A stretch of DNA of 64,000 bases from Enterococcus plantarum (GTDB lineage: Bacteria; Bacillota; Bacilli; Lactobacillales; Enterococcaceae). Location: NCBI RefSeq assembly GCF_001730295.1, contig NZ_MIKA01000034.1, forward strand, positions 124,001 through 188,000, given 5' to 3'. How positions within the stretch are numbered: position 1 is the stretch's first letter; each line of letters begins with the position of its first letter. This document shows positions 8,809-17,868 of this stretch, piece by piece. The translations under genes and the position numbers were made by a program. Under the pieces are notes generated by a model. That model was given only the letters and a program-made list of their open reading frames with translations. It made no database searches and was not told the DNA's origin.

Positions 8809-9297
8809 ATGGCTAAGAAAAAGAAAATACAAAAGACAAATGCAATGAGAATTGTCGAACAACATAAACTTACATACAACGAATATGAGTTTGAATGGAG
8901 TGAAGACCATTTAAGTGCGGATAGTGTTGCCAAAAAAATAGGAATAGAAGATGGAAAAATCTTTAAAACATTGGTCACTATAGGAAATAAAACGGGGCCT
9001 GTTGTAGCTGTAATTCCAGGTAATAAAGAATTAGATTTAAAAAAATTAGCAACTGCAAGCGGCAATAAAAAAGTAGATATGTTACATTTAAAAGATTTAG
9101 AAGAAACAACCGGCTATATTAGAGGTGGCTGTTCTCCAATTGGAATGAAAAAACTGTTTCCAACTTATCTGGCTGAAGAAGCTAATCACTTTGACACGAT
9201 TATAATATCGGCTGGTAAAAGAGGGTTGCAGATAGAGTTGTCTCCATTGTCGATTCTTCAAGTAACAAATGGAAGAATGGCTGATTTAACTACGTAA
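8809..9297 (+). CDS. ebsC: YbaK/EbsC-family aminoacyl-tRNA deacylase
   Basis: A 162-residue member of the YbaK family, which hydrolyses mischarged tRNA (Cys-tRNA-Pro type) in trans. Visible family features are 'LSADSVAKKIGIEDGKIFKTLV', the Lys-containing segment after it, and the C-terminal 'GYIRGGCSPIGMKK' and 'ISAGKRGLQIELSP'. In enterococci the gene is called ebsC and lies next to ebsA, as here. AGGTGA precedes the ATG. The first residues are Lys-rich. The reaction is inferred from the family; the ebs name refers to an old locus affecting pheromone-induced aggregation, and the direct role there is unclear. Confidence 0.85.
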   Translation: MAKKKKIQKTNAMRIVEQHKLTYNEYEFEWSEDHLSADSVAKKIGIEDGKIFKTLVTIGNKTGPVVAVIPGNKELDLKKLATASGNKKVDMLHLKDLEETTGYIRGGCSPIGMKKLFPTYLAEEANHFDTIIISAGKRGLQIELSPLSILQVTNGRMADLTT

Positions 9298-9319
9298 AAT
9301 AATGTGTTTTTCTAAAATT

Positions 9320-9715
9320 TTACGAGTATTTTTGTAGCGCCTGTTTTGCTAGAGTATCTGCACCTTTATTTTGGCTTTCAGGTAGCCATTTTACCAATAA
9401 TAGCGGGAACTGACTTTCCAATTCTTGAAAAGTATGTAGATAAGGTTGGAATAATGGGTTTTTAGCATGTTTTTTTTCAATCGTTTGTACAACGATTTTA
9501 CTATCGGAATGGATCAACACAGTTTGATTGTTTTGCCTTTTTTCGATGATCAATTGTAGAGCGTTAATAAAAACTTTAAATTCAGCTTCATGGTTGGAAC
9601 ACTCTCCAAGAAAGGTGTGGATTTGCTCGTGTAGTGCATCACCTACAATAACGATACCGCCACCACTAGGACCTGGATTTCCTTTTGTTGCAGCATCGAC
9701 ATATATTCGTAACAT
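9320..9715 (-). CDS. RNase HI-like protein of the ebs locus
   Basis: A 131-residue ribonuclease H fold protein. All four catalytic acidic residues of RNase HI can be placed: Asp in 'YVDAATKGNPGPSG', Glu in 'NHEAEFKVF', Asp in 'IHSDSKIVV', and Asp in 'NKGADTLAKQ'. It should therefore be able to cleave RNA in RNA/DNA hybrids. It lacks an N-terminal hybrid-binding domain. It is inverted between ebsC and ebsA and convergent with ebsC, with only 22 nt between the two stops. The minus strand has an AAGGAG before the ATG. Confidence 0.85.
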   Translation of the reverse strand: MLRIYVDAATKGNPGPSGGGIVIVGDALHEQIHTFLGECSNHEAEFKVFINALQLIIEKRQNNQTVLIHSDSKIVVQTIEKKHAKNPLFQPYLHTFQELESQFPLLLVKWLPESQNKGADTLAKQALQKYS

Positions 9716-9798
9716 AAAAGTCTCCTTATTTTCTTTTTGTTAAAAGTTGAAATGTGGTACTATTATAACATACTGAATTTCTATTAAGGGGTCGCTAC

Positions 9799-10242
9799 AT
9801 GAAGAAAAGAGTCTATCATTGGCAACCAGAATTATCATCAGCGATAATTTATTGGTCCTGTACATTTGGCATTTTATTTTTAAGTTTGATTTTGACATTG
9901 GAACACACTCGTCCTTATTTGATTAGTAACGTTGTGTTAGGTATTTTCTTTTTCTTTGTATTACTGGGGCATAATCGTTATTTTATTGTAGAAGACGAGT
10001 ACTTGATCATTCATGCAATCTTACCAGTAAGACGTAAAAAAATAACATTATCAGCAATTGAAATAATTCGAGTGGGATCTAAATGTATTGAAATAAAAGC
10101 TCCTGGGTTTAAAGAAGAGACACAGATGTTTATTATGACAAAAAAAAATAAGACAACTTTTATAGAAGCTATCAAGAACCAAACGTTGTTTAAGGCACAA
10201 ATTATTGAGGATCCAGATTTAACTATTAGTAAACACTATTAA
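9799..10242 (+). CDS. ebsA: EbsA family membrane protein
   Basis: A 147-residue protein with two hydrophobic helices (about residues 15-35 and 42-60) and a C-terminal soluble domain of about 85 residues with a PH-like strand pattern ('NRYFIVEDEYLIIHAI', 'RRKKITLSAIEIIRV'). It matches the enterococcal EbsA protein found beside ebsC and an RNase H gene, first described for its effect on aggregation-receptor expression. The biochemical function is unknown. A weak GGGG precedes the ATG. The bidirectional terminator begins at its stop codon. Confidence 0.8.
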   Translation: MKKRVYHWQPELSSAIIYWSCTFGILFLSLILTLEHTRPYLISNVVLGIFFFFVLLGHNRYFIVEDEYLIIHAILPVRRKKITLSAIEIIRVGSKCIEIKAPGFKEETQMFIMTKKNKTTFIEAIKNQTLFKAQIIEDPDLTISKHY

Positions 10243-10277
10243 AAAACAGCATTCTGCTTAGCAGAGTGCTGTTTTTT
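10241..10277. terminator. Bidirectional terminator between ebsA and csp
   Basis: Hairpin in which AAAAAACAGCA-TCTGC (from 10241) pairs with GCAGA-TGCTGTTTTTT (10261-10277) with one mismatch. The A-run and T-run let it serve both convergent genes. Confidence 0.9.
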
Positions 10278-10478
10278 CTATATTTTCTTCACATGAGCGG
10301 CTTGCAAGCCACGTGTACCTTCCATTACTTCAAATTCAACAGCTTGATTTTCTTCTAAAGACTTAAAGCCATCTTCTTCGATTGCTGTGAAATGAACAAA
10401 GATTTCCTCGTCTTCATTGTAACCAATAAAACCATAACCTTTTCTATTATCGAACCACTTGACGAACCCTTTTTCCAT
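10278..10478 (-). CDS. csp: Cold-shock protein (CspA family)
   Basis: A 66-residue single cold-shock domain that binds single-stranded RNA and DNA. It carries RNP1 'KGYGFIGY' and RNP2 'EIFVHFTAI', plus the N-terminal '[13 protein letters not shown]'. Acts as an RNA chaperone. The promoter at 10516-10544 is near consensus; the leader is short (about 30 nt), unlike the long thermosensor leader of cold-induced cspA in E. coli. Confidence 0.95.
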   Translation of the reverse strand: MEKGFVKWFDNRKGYGFIGYNEDEEIFVHFTAIEEDGFKSLEENQAVEFEVMEGTRGLQAAHVKKI

Positions 10479-10515
10479 TCAAATCACGCTCCTTTATTTT
10501 CTAAAGTCTTTCATC

Positions 10516-10544
10516 ATTATAAAGTGAAAAAAGGAAGCCGTCAA
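10516..10544 (-). promoter_or_regulatory. Strong sigma-A promoter of csp
   Basis: On the minus strand TTGACG (10544-10539), 17 nt, TATAAT (10521-10516). Both boxes are near perfect, as expected for an abundant protein. Confidence 0.88.
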
Positions 10545-10839
10545 TCTTTTGCAAAAAAGTCATCTTTGTGACGGAAATGGTTTAAAAGATACAGTATATT
10601 GTGAGATAACACATCGAAGAGCTTGTTTTATTTGAATAATGTTCGGGAAAGTCGACGGATTATGGGAAAACACATGTAAAAACTGTTCAAAATGTTGAAT
10701 TGATTTTTATAATAAAAGCAGTAAATCAATTGGTTTGGTTGCAAAGCCTTTCTATTTAATTCTCATAAAATCAACTTCCTTCTTCCAGTACGCGGATTTT
10801 TGTTATATACTTTAAACTAAAGCTCGAGGAGGAATCAAC
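10545..10839. other. Intergenic stretch between csp and the next plus-strand gene
   Basis: About 295 bp without a convincing coding region. It holds a TATACT -10 at 10806-10811 for the gene at 10840 (the -35 is weak) and AGGAGG just before that ATG. The remainder is AT-rich; I see no clear riboswitch fold, tRNA or repeat. Confidence 0.5.
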
Positions 10840-11223
10840 ATGAATATTCGTTGTACTAGAAATACCGGATTTTATGGGATGGGCAGTCCAATCGAGATAA
10901 GAAGAAATGACATAAAATGGTTTTATTTAAGCCATAACGAAACAAAACAAGTTGAAACAAATGAAATGGAATGCACAATTCAGGCTGCTTTTTTCTTTAT
11001 GAAAAGTACCCCCATAACGGTGCGAGATTTAGGTCAGACAGTAGAGTTAGAAGTTACGATGAACCCAACACTGATCTCAATTTATGTTATACTCTTCACT
11101 GGCATGTTATTGGTTCCAGTGCTACATTTAAACATCGTTGGAATCATACTGTTACTTGTGGTGTATTTTATTTTTGTATTGTCAATATTAAATAAAGCAT
11201 ATGTAATCAAGGAGAAAATATGA
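10840..11223 (+). CDS. Small membrane protein of unknown function, paired with a CBS protein
   Basis: I do not recognise the family. The 127 residues comprise a soluble N-terminal region of about 75 residues, rich in Thr, Glu and Arg, and two adjacent hydrophobic helices (about 77-97 and 99-118) separated by a very short turn, ending in a basic tail. The topology predicts both termini in the cytoplasm. AGGAGG precedes the ATG. Its stop overlaps the start of the downstream HEPN-like/CBS gene (ATGA), so the two are translationally coupled and likely work together. Confidence 0.7.
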   Translation: MNIRCTRNTGFYGMGSPIEIRRNDIKWFYLSHNETKQVETNEMECTIQAAFFFMKSTPITVRDLGQTVELEVTMNPTLISIYVILFTGMLLVPVLHLNIVGIILLLVVYFIFVLSILNKAYVIKEKI

Positions 11224-11924
11224 TGGGCGATAGAGCTGAAGAGTTTTTAAGCAGTTTTAACCGCATTGAAAAGTGGTTTCGTGAACAATTAAATAATCCA
11301 ACAAATATGGGCTTCAGCGAAATGGTTCGCAGACTATCAAGAAAAAAAGACAGTCAAGTCCCGCTTTTTCAAGATGATTTATTGCAGATGGCTCAACTGC
11401 GAAATGCGATTGTTCATGAACAGATTTCAACTGATTTTGTAATAGCCGAACCGAATGAATGGGCAGTTAATCGCATGCTGGAAATTGAGAAATCTCTGCT
11501 TAGTCCTGAAAAAGTTTTACCACGTTTTGCAAAAAAGGTAACTGGATTCGATTTAACTATTTCGGTTAAAGAAATTTTATCAATAGTAGCTCGTAAACAG
11601 TATTCGCAATTTCCAATCTATGACAGTGGGATATTTAAAGGGTTGATAACTGTTCGAGGATTAGGAATTTGGTTAGCGATCGAAAGTTCAAAAGGAGATA
11701 TCCAATTAGAAGGAAGAAACGCTTCTGAACTTTTGGTAAGTAATTATAAAGAGAACAATTACCAATTTGTCAGTAAAGAAACAACGGTGTTTCAAGTTGA
11801 AGAAATGTTTGTGAGTCAAATCAGATTAGAAGCCATCTTGATTACTAAAGATGGCAATCCAAATGGCAGTTTGCTTGGTATTATCCGTCCAAGAGACCTA
11901 TATAATAATTTAGAGAAGGAATGA
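11220..11924 (+). CDS. CBS-domain protein with an N-terminal HEPN-like region
   Basis: A 234-residue cytoplasmic protein. Residues ~105-155 and ~165-230 form a CBS pair ('LTISVKEILSIVARKQYSQF', 'GLITVRGLGIWLA', 'LGIIRPRDLY'), which usually binds adenine nucleotides or c-di-AMP. The N-terminal ~95 residues are helical and contain 'RNAIVH' at 61-66, the R-x4-H pattern of HEPN domains, many of which are RNases or nucleotide-binding partners. ATG codons at 11220 and 11223 are both possible; AAGGAG lies at 11208-11213. It overlaps the membrane-protein gene upstream and is followed 6 nt later by lspA. Ligand and function are not known; HEPN membership is inferred from the motif and helical context. 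Confidence 0.7.
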   Translation: MMGDRAEEFLSSFNRIEKWFREQLNNPTNMGFSEMVRRLSRKKDSQVPLFQDDLLQMAQLRNAIVHEQISTDFVIAEPNEWAVNRMLEIEKSLLSPEKVLPRFAKKVTGFDLTISVKEILSIVARKQYSQFPIYDSGIFKGLITVRGLGIWLAIESSKGDIQLEGRNASELLVSNYKENNYQFVSKETTVFQVEEMFVSQIRLEAILITKDGNPNGSLLGIIRPRDLYNNLEKE

Positions 11925-11930
11925 AAGCCG

Positions 11931-12407
11931 TTGTTAGCAGTTTATTTAATTATCAGTGCAGTATTGGTCGGTTTAGATCAGTGGGTCAAATATTTAACGG
12001 TAGCCAATATTCCATTGGGCGAAACAAAAGAGTTTATCCCAGGGGTATTATCGTTTACTTACCTTCGAAATACAGGTGCCGCTTGGAGCCTTTTAGAAGG
12101 GAAAATGTGGTTTTTCTATATTGTTACGGTAATTGTGGTAGCCGTAGTGTTGTATATCTTAGTAAAAAATATTAATGGAAGTAAATGGTTTACAGTCGGT
12201 TTGAGTTTAGTCTTAGCGGGCGCTATCGGTAATTTTATCGATCGCATTCGTCTAGGTTTTGTTGTTGATATGTTCCAAACAGAATTTATTAGCTTTCCTA
12301 TATTCAATGTTGCTGACTCTGCGCTAGTAGTTGGCGTGATATGTATTTTTATTTATTTGGTTTTAGACGAAAAAGCAGCGAAGGATGGAAAAAATGGAAC
12401 AAATTAA
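11931..12407 (+). CDS. lspA: Lipoprotein signal peptidase II
   Basis: Removes the signal peptide from diacylglyceryl-modified prolipoproteins in the membrane. The 158-residue protein has four hydrophobic segments and both catalytic-Asp motifs: 'GNFIDRIRLGFVVDM' and 'FNVADSALVVG'. The start is TTG at 11931, supported by AAGGA about 10 nt upstream, inside the end of the preceding gene. It precedes an RluD-type gene and the pyr operon, the standard Firmicutes order. Substrates in this window include PstS and the cyclophilin lipoprotein. Confidence 0.93.
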   Translation: MLAVYLIISAVLVGLDQWVKYLTVANIPLGETKEFIPGVLSFTYLRNTGAAWSLLEGKMWFFYIVTVIVVAVVLYILVKNINGSKWFTVGLSLVLAGAIGNFIDRIRLGFVVDMFQTEFISFPIFNVADSALVVGVICIFIYLVLDEKAAKDGKNGTN

Positions 12408-13299
12408 TGTAAAAATAAAACAAGAAAAAGGACGGATCGATAAAGTTCTAAGTGATTTATTGAAAAATCACTCCCGTTCGCAAATTCAGCAGTGGTTAAA
12501 AGACCAAAATATAACCGTCAATGGTGATATTACTCGCTCAAATTACAAAGTAAAAGAAAACGACGAGATCAGTATCAATGTGCCTGAACCAGAAGAACTT
12601 GATGTTGTTGCAGAAAATATTCCAATTGAAATCGTGTATGAAGATGATGATGTATTAGTCGTTAATAAACCACAAGGGATGGTCGTTCACCCATCGGCAG
12701 GACATCAGAATGGGACGCTTGTAAATGCTTTGTTATACCACATAAAGGACTTGTCTTCAATCAATGGAATCATTCGTCCTGGTATTGTTCACCGTATCGA
12801 TAAAGACACCTCAGGCTTATTGATGGTTGCCAAAAATGATAAAGCACATATTGCTTTAGCAGAACAACTAAAGGATAAAACGTCACTTAGAAAATATATT
12901 GCCTTGGTTCATGGTGAAATATCACATGATAAAGGTGAAATCAATGCCCCAATCGGTCGTTCAAAAAATGATCGGAAGATGCAAGCTGTTATAGAAGGCG
13001 GAAAACCTGCGGTGACACATTTTGAAGTCTTAGAACGGTTTGAAGGTTTTACGTTACTTCAACTACAATTAGAAACTGGACGCACACATCAAATTCGTGT
13101 GCATATGAAATACATCGGCTATCCAGTGGCTGGTGATCCATTATACGGTCCAAGAAAAACGTTAAAAGGCAATGGACAATTTTTACATGCTGAAGTATTA
13201 GGGTTCAAACATCCTACAACTGGCCAAATGATGGTCTTTGAAGCACCTTTACCTGAACTTTTCGAAAAAACTTTAGACCAATTAAGAAATAATGATTGA
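12394..13299 (+). CDS. RluA/RluD-family 23S rRNA pseudouridine synthase
   Basis: Isomerises uridine to pseudouridine in 23S rRNA. The 301 residues include an N-terminal S4 RNA-binding domain (~1-75, 'SRSQIQQWLKDQNITVNG') and the catalytic domain with 'GIVHRIDKDTSGLLMVAK', whose Asp is the nucleophile, and 'ETGRTHQIRVHM'. I place the start at 12394 because AAGGA (12381-12385) lies 8 nt before it; the in-frame ATG at 12385 lacks a site. It overlaps lspA by 14 nt. Its stop codon overlaps the pyr promoter. It corresponds to B. subtilis YlyB. Confidence 0.9.
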   Translation: MEQINVKIKQEKGRIDKVLSDLLKNHSRSQIQQWLKDQNITVNGDITRSNYKVKENDEISINVPEPEELDVVAENIPIEIVYEDDDVLVVNKPQGMVVHPSAGHQNGTLVNALLYHIKDLSSINGIIRPGIVHRIDKDTSGLLMVAKNDKAHIALAEQLKDKTSLRKYIALVHGEISHDKGEINAPIGRSKNDRKMQAVIEGGKPAVTHFEVLERFEGFTLLQLQLETGRTHQIRVHMKYIGYPVAGDPLYGPRKTLKGNGQFLHAEVLGFKHPTTGQMMVFEAPLPELFEKTLDQLRNND

Positions 13300-13324
13300 T
13301 TTATTTTAAAAGAAAAGGTACACT
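13296..13324 (+). promoter_or_regulatory. Promoter of the pyr operon
   Basis: TTGATT (13296-13301), 17 nt, TACACT (13319-13324). The -35 overlaps the stop codon of the pseudouridine synthase gene, and the PyrR attenuator begins about 30 nt downstream. Confidence 0.7.
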
Positions 13325-13351
13325 GTTTTAGAAAGAAAATTAAATAAGTAA

Positions 13352-13497
13352 TCCTTTAAGAGTAGTCCCGTGAGGCTAAGAAGGAGACATGCAGAACAAT
13401 TTTCTAGGTGCGCTTAGAAAAAATCTGTGTGAATTGAATGGTATCTTTGTATAGATAATTCAATCCTCCTATCCGAACGCGGGTGGGAGGATTTTTT
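13352..13497 (+). promoter_or_regulatory. PyrR-responsive transcription attenuator of the pyr operon
   Basis: The RNA contains a PyrR-binding stem-loop at about 13352-13386, whose AGTCCCGTGAGGCT loop region corresponds to the conserved AGTCCAGAGAGGCT of Bacillus and Enterococcus leaders, flanked by CCTT and AAGG. It ends in an intrinsic terminator at 13463-13497. In the known mechanism UMP- or UTP-bound PyrR holds the anti-antiterminator, so the terminator forms and the operon is shut off when pyrimidines are plentiful. No second copy is present at the pyrR-pyrP or pyrP-pyrB junctions. Confidence 0.88.
13463..13497 (+). terminator. Attenuator terminator hairpin of the pyr leader
   Basis: AATCCTCC-TATCC pairs with GG-TGGGAGGATT and is followed by TTTTTT. 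It lies about 230 nt before pyrR. Confidence 0.88.
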
Positions 13498-13509
13498 GTT
13501 TGGTGTGAA

Positions 13510-13595
13510 TTGCTGTGAATCATTGCGACTGCTTTGCAGAACAGATGACGAACAGTACTTGGCGAACGAAGTGAGCGAAGCTACCATAAGTACTG
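13510..13595 (+). repeat. Leader element, first copy, with hairpin (pyr leader)
   Basis: Nucleotides 13510-13565 resemble 47934-47991 in the ribU leader: both begin TTGCTGT, share TGCGACT, GCTTTGC, GATG and AGTACTTGG in the same order, and start right after the T-run of an attenuator. In this copy CAGTACTT (13553-13560) can pair perfectly with AAGTACTG (13588-13595). The function is unknown. Confidence 0.6.
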
Positions 13596-13628
13596 CATTC
13601 CCAAATATCCTCAACTACTTAAAATTAG

Positions 13629-14288
<660 letters not shown>

Positions 14289-14321
14289 TCAAATACAATA
14301 GCAAAGATAGGGTAGGTTAAG

Positions 14322-15608
14322 ATGACAGAAAAAGAATTTCGTAATGATGAAGCAGTTTTAGATATTCATGATAGACCAAAGGCAACACATTGGGTCGGTT
14401 TAAGTTTACAGCATTTATTCACAATGTTTGGTGCAACAGTTTTAGTGCCAATATTAGTAGGAATCGATCCGGGAATTGCGTTAGTAAGTTCAGGACTTGG
14501 AACAATAGTCTATTTATTCGTAACAAAAGGAAAAATTCCTGCTTATTTAGGAAGTAGCTTTGCGTTTATCGCAGCTATGCAGATGCTGATGAAAAGCGAT
14601 GGCTACCCAGCAATCGCACAAGGGGCTATCACAACAGGATTAGTGTACCTAATCGTTTCTATTATAATCAGTAAAATCGGATCAGCTTGGCTGGACAAAA
14701 TTTTACCACCAATTGTAGTCGGTCCAGTCGTGATGGTCATCGGATTAGGGCTTGCCTCGAATGCTGCAAATAATGCGATGTTTAACAAAGGCGAATATGA
14801 TTTTAAATTCATCGCAGTCGCATTGATCACACTTGGTTTAACAATTTTCTATAACATGTTTTTCAAAGGATTTCTGGGGTTGATTCCCATTTTACTTGGC
14901 ATCGTAAGTGGCTACCTCGTTGCGTTATTGTTCGGTATCGTAGATGTCGAACCAATTAAAAATGCAGCATGGGTTGCTATGCCCAATTTTGAAGTCCCTT
15001 TTGTTCAATATCAACCAAAACTACATTTAAACGCAATCACAACAATGGCACCCATCGCCTTTGTTACGATGACAGAGCATATCGGACATTTAATGGTTTT
15101 AAACAAACTGACTAAACGGAATTTTTTCCAAGATCCAGGTTTATCAAAAACCTTGATGGGTGATGGTGCTGCTCAAATCGTTGCTGGTTTAGTTGGCGGA
15201 CCTCCAGTCACAAGTTATGGAGAAAACATCGGAGTGTTAGCCATTACGCGAGTACACAGTGTGTTCGTTATTGCAGGTGCCGCAGTCTTCGCTGTTGGGC
15301 TTGGTTTTGTAGGGAAATTAAGTGCAATCATTTTAAGTATCCCCGGTCCAGTCATTTCAGGAATCAGCTTTGTTTTATTCGGAGTTATTGCTGCTAGTGG
15401 GTTGAAAATCTTGATTGATAATCAAATTAATTTTGATAAGAAAAAGAATTTACTGATTGCCTCAGTGATTCTAGTTATCGGTATCGGAGGTTTAGTCTTT
15501 AAATTGGATACTTTTGAGTTATCATCAATGGCTTTAGCAACAGTTTTAGGCATTATTTTGAACTTGATTTTACCTGAAACAGCACGTAGCGAAGAAAAAT
15601 CTGTCTAA
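14322..15608 (+). CDS. pyrP: Uracil permease
   Basis: Proton-coupled uracil importer of the NCS2/UraA family, 428 residues with about 12-14 hydrophobic segments. The N-terminal 'HWVGLSLQHLFTMFGATVLVP' contains the QH motif of the family, and the substrate-site signature is seen in 'GGPPVTSYGENIGVL'. It is 33 nt after pyrR without an intervening attenuator, unlike B. subtilis. Allows uracil salvage, which PyrR's phosphoribosyltransferase activity can complete. Confidence 0.93.
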   Translation: MTEKEFRNDEAVLDIHDRPKATHWVGLSLQHLFTMFGATVLVPILVGIDPGIALVSSGLGTIVYLFVTKGKIPAYLGSSFAFIAAMQMLMKSDGYPAIAQGAITTGLVYLIVSIIISKIGSAWLDKILPPIVVGPVVMVIGLGLASNAANNAMFNKGEYDFKFIAVALITLGLTIFYNMFFKGFLGLIPILLGIVSGYLVALLFGIVDVEPIKNAAWVAMPNFEVPFVQYQPKLHLNAITTMAPIAFVTMTEHIGHLMVLNKLTKRNFFQDPGLSKTLMGDGAAQIVAGLVGGPPVTSYGENIGVLAITRVHSVFVIAGAAVFAVGLGFVGKLSAIILSIPGPVISGISFVLFGVIAASGLKILIDNQINFDKKKNLLIASVILVIGIGGLVFKLDTFELSSMALATVLGIILNLILPETARSEEKSV

Positions 15609-15646
15609 CCAAGCTCTTTCAGCTTTGTTAATAAGGAGGAAAACGA

Positions 15647-16573
15647 ATGATCATCACATCTGAACGTATCAGTTTAAAACATCTTTTAACAGTAGAAGCA
15701 TTAAGTGATCAGGAAGTAATGGGCTTGATTCACCGTGCGCAAGAGTTTAAACAAGGAGCGACTTGGCAACCGGAGAAAAAACAATATTTTGCGACAAATT
15801 TATTCTTTGAAAATAGTACACGGACGCACAAGAGCTTCGATGTTGCAGAGAAAAAATTAGGCATCGAAGTCATCGAGTTCGAAGAAAGTATGAGCTCGGT
15901 AAAAAAAGGTGAGACGCTTTATGATACAGTGCTGACTATGTCGGCAATCGGAGTGGATGTGGCAGTCATTCGTCACGGGGAAGAAAATTATTACGATGAA
16001 CTGATCCAAAGTAAAACAATCCAGTGTTCCATTATCAATGGTGGAGATGGTAGTGGACAGCATCCTACTCAATGTCTACTAGATTTAATGACAATTTATG
16101 AAGAATTTAAACACTTTGAAGGATTAAAAATCGTAATCGTGGGCGATATCACTCATTCCCGAGTTGCAAAATCCAACATGCAGATGCTAAAACGATTAGG
16201 AGCAACAATCTTTTTCTCAGGGCCAGAAGAGTGGTACGATAAGCAATTTGAAGCGTATGGACATTATATGCCATTAGATGAAGTGATCGAAACAGTAGAT
16301 GTTATGATGCTACTTAGAGTACAACATGAGCGTCATGATGGATCGGAACTGTTTTCGAAAGAGGAGTATCATCAGCAATACGGTTTAACGGTTGAACGAG
16401 CAAAACAATTACAAAAACATGCGGTTATCATGCATCCAGCGCCTGTCAATCGTGACGTAGAGCTTGCAGATTCTTTAGTTGAAGGAATTCAATCCAGAAT
16501 CATCCAGCAGATGAGTAACGGCGTTTATATGAGAATGGCAATTTTAGAGGCAGTATTACACGGAAAGGCATAG
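15647..16573 (+). CDS. pyrB: Aspartate carbamoyltransferase catalytic chain
   Basis: Condenses carbamoyl phosphate with aspartate. The 308-residue protein has the carbamoyl-phosphate motif S57-T58-R59-T60, the K of 'SSVKKGET', and '[14 protein letters not shown]'. No regulatory subunit (pyrI) is present, as expected for Gram-positive bacteria. AAGGAGG precedes the ATG. The stop codon abuts the pyrC region. Confidence 0.96.
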   Translation: MIITSERISLKHLLTVEALSDQEVMGLIHRAQEFKQGATWQPEKKQYFATNLFFENSTRTHKSFDVAEKKLGIEVIEFEESMSSVKKGETLYDTVLTMSAIGVDVAVIRHGEENYYDELIQSKTIQCSIINGGDGSGQHPTQCLLDLMTIYEEFKHFEGLKIVIVGDITHSRVAKSNMQMLKRLGATIFFSGPEEWYDKQFEAYGHYMPLDEVIETVDVMMLLRVQHERHDGSELFSKEEYHQQYGLTVERAKQLQKHAVIMHPAPVNRDVELADSLVEGIQSRIIQQMSNGVYMRMAILEAVLHGKA

Positions 16574-16582
16574 GTGAACAAA

Positions 16583-17866
16583 ATGAAAACACTTATCAAA
16601 AATGGCAGAATCGTAAAGAAAGACAATCAATTGATACCAGCAGAAATTTGGATCGAAGATGGCAAGATCAAAGCAATCGGAACATCTTTTGAAGAAAGTA
16701 CCTTTGAAAAAGTTTATGATGCTAAAGGACAGTTGATGACACCTGGATTAGTGGATGTACATGTGCATCTAAGAGAGCCGGGCTTTACGTACAAAGAAAC
16801 AATCGAAACAGGTAGTAAATCAGCTGCAAGAGGTGGATATACAACCGTTTGTGCGATGCCTAACTTAAATCCTGTCCCTGATACTGCGGAAAAATTAAAA
16901 GATGTATACAAAATCATTGAAGAAAATGCGGTAGTAAAAGTTCTACAGTATGCACCCATTACAGAAGAATTACGCAGCGAAATATTGACTGATCAAAAAG
17001 CGTTAAAAGAAGTTGGAGCTTTTGCATTTACAAATGATGGCGTAGGGGTACAAACAGCTGGGACAATGTATCTTGCAATGAAAGAAGCGGCAGCGAACGA
17101 TATGGCGATCGTGGCTCATACAGAAGATGAATCACTTCTTTTTGGTGGGGTAATGCACGAAGGCGAAATCTCAAAAAAACTGGGGTTACCTGGGATTTTA
17201 AGCTCTACTGAAGCTTCACAGATTGCTCGAGACGTCGTTTTAGCAGGAGAAACAGGAGTTCACTACCATGTCTGTCACGTCTCTACACAAGAAAGTGTTC
17301 GGGTAATCCGCGATGCAAAGCGAGCTGGAATTCACGTAACAGCAGAAGTTGCTCCGCACCATTTGATTTTAGTCGATGAAGATATCCCAGAAGACAATGG
17401 TTTTTGGAAAATGAATCCGCCACTTAGAGCAATCTCAGATCGAGATGTTTTAATCGAAGGATTATTGGATGGCACGATTGACTGCATTGCAACAGACCAC
17501 GCACCCCATGGCTTAGAAGAAAAAAATCAAACGTTTCTAAAAGCACCATTTGGAATCGTTGGAAGTGAGACTGCATTTCAATTAATTTATACCCACTTTG
17601 TTGAAACAGGAAAATTTACCTTAGAACAAGTGATCAACTGGATGGCAACCAAGCCTGCTGAAATTTTCGGTATAGACGCAGGGACACTCACAATAGGTGC
17701 TCAAGCAGACATTGCCGTTTTCGATTTAGAGTTGGAAGAAGCAATTGATGATAAAGATTTTGAGTCAATGGGAATCAATACTCCATTTGTTGGCTGGAAA
17801 GTAAAAGGGAACACATTAATGACCTTTGTTGATGGACAATCAGCTTGGTCTAAGGGAGATGCATAA
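16583..17866 (+). CDS. pyrC: Dihydroorotase
   Basis: Cyclises carbamoyl-aspartate to dihydroorotate. The zinc site is seen in '[15 protein letters not shown]' and the later 'HVSTQESV', 'TAEVAPHHL' and 'ATDHAPHG' motifs of class I dihydroorotases (427 residues). The ATG at 16583 has AGGTGA about 6 nt before it; a GTG at 16574, directly after the pyrB stop, is an in-frame alternative. It is followed by carA after 2 nt. Confidence 0.95.
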   Translation: MKTLIKNGRIVKKDNQLIPAEIWIEDGKIKAIGTSFEESTFEKVYDAKGQLMTPGLVDVHVHLREPGFTYKETIETGSKSAARGGYTTVCAMPNLNPVPDTAEKLKDVYKIIEENAVVKVLQYAPITEELRSEILTDQKALKEVGAFAFTNDGVGVQTAGTMYLAMKEAAANDMAIVAHTEDESLLFGGVMHEGEISKKLGLPGILSSTEASQIARDVVLAGETGVHYHVCHVSTQESVRVIRDAKRAGIHVTAEVAPHHLILVDEDIPEDNGFWKMNPPLRAISDRDVLIEGLLDGTIDCIATDHAPHGLEEKNQTFLKAPFGIVGSETAFQLIYTHFVETGKFTLEQVINWMATKPAEIFGIDAGTLTIGAQADIAVFDLELEEAIDDKDFESMGINTPFVGWKVKGNTLMTFVDGQSAWSKGDA

Positions 17867-17868
17867 AT

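Noticed and set aside
8709-9065. Minus-strand ORF of 118 codons across the ebsC start
   Set aside because: Overlaps the aroD terminator and the ebsC coding region; composition is that of an antisense shadow.
11921-12175. Plus-strand ORF of 84 codons starting before lspA
   Set aside because: Out-of-frame shadow of lspA, which has both catalytic Asp motifs.
14289-15646. Additional PyrR attenuators around pyrP
   Set aside because: The gaps of 33 and 38 nt contain neither the AGGCT-type binding loop nor a terminator hairpin.
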